A DNA stretch of 64,000 nt from NCBI GenBank assembly GCA_947085035.1, contig CAMTUW010000003.1, forward strand, positions 1 through 64,000. The letters are read 5' to 3'. This stretch comes from CAMTUW01 sp947085035 (lineage in GTDB: Bacteria; Actinomycetota; Coriobacteriia; Anaerosomatales; PHET01). The notes beneath the pieces were generated by a model that saw only the letters and a program-made list of their open reading frames with translations, did no database searches and was not told where the DNA came from. Both the position numbers and the translations under genes were made by a program. Shown here in pieces: positions 59,071 through 64,000 of this stretch (the first letter of the stretch is position 1; the number at the start of each line of letters is the position of its first letter).

Positions 59071-60042
59071 CTACGACCCCAGTCCGAACAGGGCCTTGAT
59101 GAAGCGCACCAACCAGTTGCCTGTCTCTTTGTCTTCAGCGTCAGGGCCGCCGTCAGTCGTGCCATCCACCGGCTTGGGCTCACCCTCGACCTTGACGGTG
59201 TGAACCGAGCGGAAGGTCTTCTCGCGCCCGAAGTCGTCTCGATACTTCGCGACGACCGTGACCTCGAGAGGGCCAGCCTTCTCGGGCGTGATCGACACGT
59301 CGATGGTCTCGGCCGATGCCGCCTCGAAAGCGCCCACGTACATGTTTCCGTCGGTCACGGTCGCACCGGTGGCCTCAACGCTCAGGGAGAAACCCGTCAG
59401 CGTGAACCCGCCGGAGTTCGCGAGCTCGAAGCTCGCCTCGAACGGCTGGCCAACGCGAGCTGTCGCGGGAATCTCGGCGGCGGCGATCGCCAGGACGGCA
59501 TCGCGCTCCAGCACGAGGCCGATGGTGTAGGTCAGATCGTGACGCTCGCCGTCGTATTCGAAACTGATGGTCACGGGAATCGTGGTCGCACCGGGAGTGG
59601 TGCCGGGACCAGCGACCACCTTGAACGTGACCGCCTGCTCGCTTCGTCCCCGCAGCGGCCCCAAGAACTTCGCGTTACCCGTGCCGAGCACGGTCAGACC
59701 GCCACCGGGCCCTCCCCCTTCGGGCGGCGCCCCGGAAGCTCCAGCGAGCGACACCACGACGTTTTCCGCACGTCGCGGCGTCTCGTTTCGGATATCGAGC
59801 GTCAGCACGAAGGGCGATCCCACGAGCAGCCGCTTCGCGGAGGTCTCGTAGGAGGAGACGACGAGCACCGGCGCGGGACGCACGACCGGTGGCGTCGTGG
59901 GGTCAACGATCTCCTGTGCGGCCACGGCGGTCACCGAATCGGGCGACGCTGACGCGAGGCTGGCGAACCCCATGACCGAGACGACCACCGCGGCACAGAC
60001 GATGATTCCTCGGACACACTTCACGACCCCGTTGTGTTTCAC
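59071..60042 (-). CDS. Secreted Ig/CARDB-like partner of the ABC exporter
   Basis: 323 residues. Signal peptide (about 1-32), then two beta-sandwich units of the NEW3/CARDB kind (VLTLDIRNETPRRAENVVVSLAG near 75-100; PFEASFELANSGGFTLTGFSLSV near 200-225), and a C-terminal amphipathic or membrane helix (WLVRFIKALFGLGS). Its start overlaps the stop of the ATPase gene and it lies between ATPase and permease, so it is a subunit of the exporter by context. Similar proteins lie in other MacB-like operons. Confidence 0.78.
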   Translation of the reverse strand: MKHNGVVKCVRGIIVCAAVVVSVMGFASLASASPDSVTAVAAQEIVDPTTPPVVRPAPVLVVSSYETSAKRLLVGSPFVLTLDIRNETPRRAENVVVSLAGASGAPPEGGGPGGGLTVLGTGNAKFLGPLRGRSEQAVTFKVVAGPGTTPGATTIPVTISFEYDGERHDLTYTIGLVLERDAVLAIAAAEIPATARVGQPFEASFELANSGGFTLTGFSLSVEATGATVTDGNMYVGAFEAASAETIDVSITPEKAGPLEVTVVAKYRDDFGREKTFRSVHTVKVEGEPKPVDGTTDGGPDAEDKETGNWLVRFIKALFGLGS

Positions 60043-60746
60043 GCGCTGCCTCCCGATTCGATGCTCACTATCGCCCCGTCGACGATGGTGATGATCCGAT
60101 TCGCCACGGACTCGGCGATACTGCGGTCATGCGTGGTGATGAGGAACGTGCGCCCCTCGGCGTTCATCCGCCGGATGAGCTCGAGAATCTCGTGCCCCGT
60201 ACGGCTGTCGAGGTTTCCCGTGGGCTCGTCCGCAAGCACGATCGAGGGATCGTTGACGGCCGCGCGAGCCACCGCCACACGCTGCTGTTCGCCACCTGAA
60301 AGCTCGGTGGGGCGGTGGTCGATTCGATGACCTAGGCCGACCGCCTCCAAAGCAGCCTGGGATCGCGCGATTCTGTCAGCCGGCGCCACGCCTGCGAACA
60401 CGAGCGGGAGCTCGACGTTGCCGCGCGCGGTCATCGTGGAGATGAGGTTGAACGACTGGAAGACGAAACCGACCTGGTGGCGGCGGTACTCGGCGAGCCG
60501 TTCGTCGTCCATGCTGGCGAGGTCCTGGCCGTCGACCAGTACGGCACCCGCACTGGGGCGATCAAGGCCGCCGATGATGTTGAGCAGCGTCGACTTGCCC
60601 GAGCCGGAAGGGCCCATCACGCACACGATCTCGCCGTGCTCCATGACGAGGTCCACATCTCTGAGCACCTCCAGAACGGCGGCGCCCATGACATATGTTC
60701 TGCCAAGCCCCCTGACTTCGACCGCGCGGCCCATTTCACCCCTCAC
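60039..60746 (-). CDS. MacB/LolD-type ABC transporter ATPase
   Basis: 235 residues. Walker A GPSGSGKSTLLNIIGG, Q-loop FVFQSFNLI, signature LSGGEQQRVAVARAA, Walker B VLADEPTGNLD, H-loop TTHDRS. VRGLGRTYVMG at the N-terminus and MTARGNVELPLVF are typical of the MacB/LolD subfamily. Drives the permease at 57779. Confidence 0.96.
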   Translation of the reverse strand: MRGEMGRAVEVRGLGRTYVMGAAVLEVLRDVDLVMEHGEIVCVMGPSGSGKSTLLNIIGGLDRPSAGAVLVDGQDLASMDDERLAEYRRHQVGFVFQSFNLISTMTARGNVELPLVFAGVAPADRIARSQAALEAVGLGHRIDHRPTELSGGEQQRVAVARAAVNDPSIVLADEPTGNLDSRTGHEILELIRRMNAEGRTFLITTHDRSIAESVANRIITIVDGAIVSIESGGSA

Positions 60747-60829
60747 TCGCGATGCCCCTGAGACAGACTACCCCAGTGCGCCCGAGAATGGCGTGGTGAT
60801 TTGTGATTTCAGTCACTCTATTGCGAGGT

Positions 60830-61252
60830 CTACTGGGTCGTGGCCTCGAAGCTCAGTGACTCGATGCCGGCCTTGTCGAACAGGGTGAGCGTCGTGTCGG
60901 TCGCCTTGAAAAACGCGGCCTTGCTGAGCCGATCGAGGAACGTCGCCTCGGCCGCCATCGCGGGCTCGGGGCCTGCCATGAGCGTGCTGGCGAGCTGCCC
61001 TACCGAGAACGCGTCGTCAGGACCCTGCGTGTAGCCTCCGCTGAAACTGTTCACCCCGCTGTTGCCCGCCACCTGCCCGTTGGCGAACTCGAGCGTGATC
61101 GCCACGTCGCCCACATCAACCGAACCGATCGCTGAGTCCGCGAGCTTCCACTGTGTCCCATCCAGCGAAGGACCGCCTGGCACGCAGCCGACCAGGGCGG
61201 CGGAAAAGACGATAGCGAGCGCTGTGACGAGAATTCTTGGTGACCGCATCAT
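60830..61252 (-). CDS. META-domain lipoprotein
   Basis: 140 residues from one of two ATGs (61252 or 61249). Lipobox SAALVGC (Cys about 22), then META/HslJ-like domain: LDGTQWKLAD, ITLEFANGQVAGNSGVNSFSGGYTQ, LASTLMAGPEPAMAAEATFLDRLSKAAFF. META domains occur in heat-shock or novobiocin-resistance related lipoproteins. Stands alone; gap to the ABC ATPase is 83 bases. Confidence 0.87.
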   Translation of the reverse strand: MMRSPRILVTALAIVFSAALVGCVPGGPSLDGTQWKLADSAIGSVDVGDVAITLEFANGQVAGNSGVNSFSGGYTQGPDDAFSVGQLASTLMAGPEPAMAAEATFLDRLSKAAFFKATDTTLTLFDKAGIESLSFEATTQ

Positions 61253-61375
61253 TGTCTGCCCCTTCACGAAATGGCCTTTGGAGTTCAGACGCCTCACGCG
61301 CAGATATGGTTCGGCGACGTTGCGAAGCCGGACGCGTCGTCCCCCGTTTGACGGTCTGGGTTCACGGTAATACTC

Positions 61376-61391
61376 TTGATACCACAATCAA
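61376..61391 (+). promoter_or_regulatory. Possible operator before the toxin-antitoxin pair
   Basis: TTGAT-accaca-ATCAA is a short inverted repeat 20 bases before the antitoxin ATG, in a locally AT-richer segment. RHH antitoxins bind such sites, but the match is weak. No confident -10/-35 pair is seen. Confidence 0.3.
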
Positions 61392-61410
61392 TACCACCGA
61401 AGGTGATCCT

Positions 61411-61707
61411 ATGGCGAAGACGACGATATCCATACCAGACTCCATGCTCGCCGAAATCAATCAGCGGGCCAGCGAGGCCGGCATCACACGCAGCGGCTTC
61501 GTGCAAGAGGCCGCCGCTCACTACATCGCGGCACTCAACGAGAAGCAGGCGCGCGTTGAGCGCCAGGAGCGCATCGGCAAGGCCATCGCGGGAATGCGCG
61601 AGGTCGCCAAGCACATACCGCCGGGCACGGACGGGACTGCGATCATCAGACACTTCCGTGACCTACCCGAGCCATGGCTTGCGCCGCGTGAGAAGGTCGA
61701 GGAATGA
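61411..61707 (+). CDS. Ribbon-helix-helix antitoxin
   Basis: 98 residues from ATG 61411 (AAGGTGAT upstream). The N-terminal KTTISIPDSMLAEINQRASEAGITRSGFVQEAAAHYI is a CopG/Arc-type ribbon-helix-helix DNA-binding domain; the C-terminal tail (REVAKHIPPGTDGTAIIRHFRDLPEPWLAP) would wrap the toxin. Its stop overlaps the PIN toxin start (ATGA). Confidence 0.86.
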   Translation: MAKTTISIPDSMLAEINQRASEAGITRSGFVQEAAAHYIAALNEKQARVERQERIGKAIAGMREVAKHIPPGTDGTAIIRHFRDLPEPWLAPREKVEE

Positions 61708-62132
61708 ACAACCCGATTTCCGTCCTCGTCATCGATAGCTCCGTCGCGTACAAATGGTTCAACGCCGAAGGCGAGTCGCACGTCGACGTCGCGCTGGAGC
61801 TACTCTCCAAGCACTCCTGCGGAGCGATCACCCTCGCTGCGCCGGACCACATGCCCTCCGAGGTGATCAACGGACTCCGATATGCGCGCATCGAAGTCGA
61901 ATACCTGCGAAGAGCGGCGAAGGCGCTGATGGGCGTCGAAATCGTCACGGTGCCCCTCGATGCAGAGCTGCTCGCCGCGGCGCTCGACCTCGCGCTCGCC
62001 CACGACCTGACGATTCATGACGCGCTCTTCCCGGCCCTTGCGATCAGGCTGAACTGCGAACTCGTGACTGCTGACCGAGCGCAGGCGCGCGTAACTGAGT
62101 GCCCCGTGACGCTGTTGGGTAGGTCATCCTGA
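61704..62132 (+). CDS. PIN-domain toxin (VapC-like)
   Basis: 142 residues. Acidic PIN residues: VLVIDSSVAYKWF (Asp 10), MPSEVINGLRYA (Glu), HDLTIHDALFPALAI (Asp) and LVTADRAQA (Asp). ALAHDLTIHDALF is the family's Y/H-D-A signature. VapC toxins cleave tRNA or rRNA. Coupled to the RHH antitoxin. The two genes are plus-strand in a minus-strand area. Confidence 0.88.
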   Translation: MNNPISVLVIDSSVAYKWFNAEGESHVDVALELLSKHSCGAITLAAPDHMPSEVINGLRYARIEVEYLRRAAKALMGVEIVTVPLDAELLAAALDLALAHDLTIHDALFPALAIRLNCELVTADRAQARVTECPVTLLGRSS

Positions 62133-62226
62133 CCAGATGGTCAAGATCTGCGGCGTACCGCGACGCACTGGAGCTGCGTGTACCCGAAGCGGGCACAGCG
62201 CTCCTGGCCGCATCAGCGCCCAACGG

Positions 62227-62258
62227 AGTTGGCCCCCCGATTGCGCGGGGGGCCAACT
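62227..62258. terminator. Strong hairpin between convergent genes
   Basis: AGTTGGCCCCCC and GGGGGGCCAACT form a perfect 12-pair stem with an eight-base loop in the 164-base gap between the PIN toxin and the surface-protein gene. No clear T-run on either side; shared terminator is likely. Confidence 0.6.
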
Positions 62259-62296
62259 GGTCAACAACCTACAGGACCGTCAGAAGCGGCTGTCGG

Positions 62297-64000
62297 CTAC
62301 CTGACCTTGACGATGTCGTAGCCGCTCGACCACGCGCTCTTGTGGGCGGAATCGGTCGGGGCATACGCGCGCAACCTCCAGGTGCCTGTATAGGGCAGGC
62401 GAATTCTGGCCGAGTACTTCGAGTATGAGCCGTAGTTCGACGCCGTGGCCTTCACGTACCCATAGGCCTTCCACGAACCAGACGCTGTCTTCTTCCAGCG
62501 ATATACGTGCACTGGGTAGGTCCCGGCCCTGTGATGGGGTTTGAGGATGCCCCATACGGTGTAGGACTTCGAGCGGGACATGGTCAGCGGCGCCTTGGGC
62601 GTCGAGACCCACGCCTTGGGATACACCGAACGATCCGCGCTCAAGGCGGCCTTGTTGAACCGGTCGCCCGCGAAGCGCATACGGTACTTCGTGCGCGCCG
62701 AGGGCCTGAGCGTACGGCGATACTCCCCGGCGGCCGCGCCAGCGGTCGCGTTGGCGACATGGATCCACGCACCCACACCGCTGTCCCAGCGCTCGACCAC
62801 GACCGCCTTTCGGGAGAGAGGTGTCTGTGAGGCGTTCTCTGTGAGGCGTCCGACCAGCGTCGCCGAACCGCCGTATCCGACTACGATCTCGGAGCGCGTG
62901 TCAGTCGCTGTGCCGAGCCCTGCGACAAGCGTCGTGGCCGTGTCGATCGAGGAAGACTCGGCGAACGCGAACGGAGACAGACCTCTGACCGTGAAGGTCA
63001 CGGTGTGTGCGACCGTGTCGACCGCCGTCGGGGTGATGGTCTCCCACGCGCCACCGGTCCAGTGCATGATCCTGACGTTGCGGATCCGTGCGTCCGGGAT
63101 CGCCGGATCATAGGGTACGGTGATGGTGACGACGGCATCATTCGCCATCTCGCCGGAGAAGTCGACGTCAAAGTACAGGCCCATGAAGTGGAAGCCCGTA
63201 TCCGGGCCGGCCGGAGGAGCGTTGGTCAGCGTCACCGTGATCGTGCCGGGGCTCACCACGCCATCGATCTTGACGACGAAATCACCGACCACATCAACAG
63301 GGATGGTCTTTATGACAGAGCCTGTGCCTTCAACGGAAGCCGAGCCGCCTGAAACGGGCATGGCGACACGAAGAGCTGTCGAGGTCGCAGATGCGTTGCC
63401 TACATTATCGAGCGCCACCACCGTGAACTCATGTGACGAGCCGGCGGACAGTCCGACGATCTTTAGCGACATCGCCTGAACCGTGGCAAGGAGCACGTCG
63501 TCCTTGTAGACCTGATACGCCCCGACACCGCTGCCGCCATCAGTCGAGGCACTCCACGACAGCGTGACAGTAGACGTCGCGATCGACGACCAGTTGAGGC
63601 CAGCCGGAGTACTCGGCGCCGCATTGTCGACCCAGACCGTGTCAGTGACGACGGCCGAGCCGTTGCCGAGCCTATCGGTTGCGCGGTGGCCTATGTCGAC
63701 ACCGCCCTCGAATCCTGCCAGTGCGCTCACTGCGAACCCTGCGTCGTAGGCCCGTTCAGACTCGCCGGTCCTGGCGTAGTAGACCGCGTGAACACCTGAG
63801 GCTGCATCAGCGGCCTCGATTGTGACCGTCACCGGCGACGAGGCCCACTTACCTGACTTCTTGGGGTAAGAGATCGTCGTGTTCGGTGCGGTGCCGTCGC
63901 TCTTGATGGTCTCCGTCTTGGTCGCTGAGACGTTGCCGACCTCGTCGGTGGCCCAGTAGGTCACCTCGACGGTGCCCGCGGGGACCTCGAAGGGAGCGGC
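62297..64000 (-). CDS. Large secreted Ig-like/FN3 surface protein, C-terminal part (cut by window edge)
   Basis: The frame is open to base 64000 and beyond, so the start is not in the window; a GTG at 63964 is internal. Visible order, N to C: an Ig-like unit (EVPAGTVEVTYWATDEVGNVS), another Ig unit with TAPNTTISYPKKSGKW, an FN3 domain (APSTPAGLNWSSIATSTVTLSWSASTDGGSG), a beta domain ending in RGLSPFAFAESSS, and two C-terminal surface modules rich in aromatic residues (KSYTVWGILKPHHRAGTYPV; YSKYSARIRLPYTGTWRLRAYAPTD). No LPXTG or membrane anchor is seen at the C-terminus. Likely extracellular adhesin or matrix protein. Confidence 0.82.
   Translation of the reverse strand, partial: AAPFEVPAGTVEVTYWATDEVGNVSATKTETIKSDGTAPNTTISYPKKSGKWASSPVTVTIEAADAASGVHAVYYARTGESERAYDAGFAVSALAGFEGGVDIGHRATDRLGNGSAVVTDTVWVDNAAPSTPAGLNWSSIATSTVTLSWSASTDGGSGVGAYQVYKDDVLLATVQAMSLKIVGLSAGSSHEFTVVALDNVGNASATSTALRVAMPVSGGSASVEGTGSVIKTIPVDVVGDFVVKIDGVVSPGTITVTLTNAPPAGPDTGFHFMGLYFDVDFSGEMANDAVVTITVPYDPAIPDARIRNVRIMHWTGGAWETITPTAVDTVAHTVTFTVRGLSPFAFAESSSIDTATTLVAGLGTATDTRSEIVVGYGGSATLVGRLTENASQTPLSRKAVVVERWDSGVGAWIHVANATAGAAAGEYRRTLRPSARTKYRMRFAGDRFNKAALSADRSVYPKAWVSTPKAPLTMSRSKSYTVWGILKPHHRAGTYPVHVYRWKKTASGSWKAYGYVKATASNYGSYSKYSARIRLPYTGTWRLRAYAPTDSAHKSAWSSGYDIVKVR

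Overview
The window is a GC-rich chromosomal segment read mostly on the minus strand, with coding density near saturation and many ATGA/GTGA overlaps. The eno-ftsB(divIC)-DUF501-ppx neighbourhood, the complete oxygen-independent (cobalt-early) cobalamin pathway, CxxCH haem chemistry and the secreted Ig-like/YkuD/PASTA cell-wall proteins point to a Gram-positive, probably anaerobic actinobacterium; a Coriobacteriia-like lineage is my best guess. That is inference from gene content, not a marker-gene placement.

Layout (high to low coordinate is the direction of transcription for minus-strand blocks). 1-13.9 kb: a cobalamin riboswitch followed by one 14-gene operon, cbiM-cbiA-cbiXC-cbiDE-cobT-cbiT-cbiL-cbiF-cbiG-cbiH-cbiJ/cobO-cbiP-cobD-cbiB, which carries sirohydrochlorin to adenosylcobinamide phosphate and contains three gene fusions. 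14-17.8 kb: a glycoside-hydrolase-like protein, a TPR protein and a stand-alone corrinoid-binding protein. 17.9-29 kb: a housekeeping run (mfd, prsA-like foldase, mazG, eno, a methyltransferase, pyk, ftsB-like, DUF501, ppx, tRNA-Leu). 29.1-31.1 kb: an AbiEi-like regulator plus nucleotidyltransferase pair (type IV toxin-antitoxin-like) with a well-formed promoter and palindromic operator. 31.2-36.1 kb: nth, a bactofilin-like protein, DUF554, a NYN nuclease and a coiled-coil secreted protein. 36.2-38.2 kb: an NgoMIV-type restriction-modification pair (expected target GCCGGC) with a LexA-like box upstream. 38.3-48.3 kb: small membrane and lipoprotein genes, tRNA-Phe, a PASTA protein, an S55 (SpoIVB-type) secreted protein, an L,D-transpeptidase, YaiI and a haem-motif diguanylate cyclase.

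48.4-56.9 kb is a copper-handling locus: DUF4395 protein, small secreted protein, SafE/TauE-type membrane protein fused to a cupredoxin domain, CopZ-like chaperone, secreted cupredoxin, CopA with three metal-binding domains, a secreted protein with four DUF7282-like repeats, a lipoprotein and a second HMA chaperone. Between two of these genes lies a 128-nt leader whose 11-bp closing helix includes the Shine-Dalgarno of the SafE-cupredoxin gene. I know of no described element of this kind here, and it is my best candidate for a new cis-regulatory system.

57-64 kb: a MacB-like ABC exporter with a secreted partner and YIP1 protein, a META lipoprotein, a ribbon-helix-helix/PIN toxin-antitoxin pair and the C-terminal part of a large secreted Ig/FN3 protein that runs off the window. 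Apart from the leader before the cob operon (13641-13964), no gene-free stretch exceeds about 300 bases. I see no rRNA, CRISPR array, insertion sequence or replication origin.
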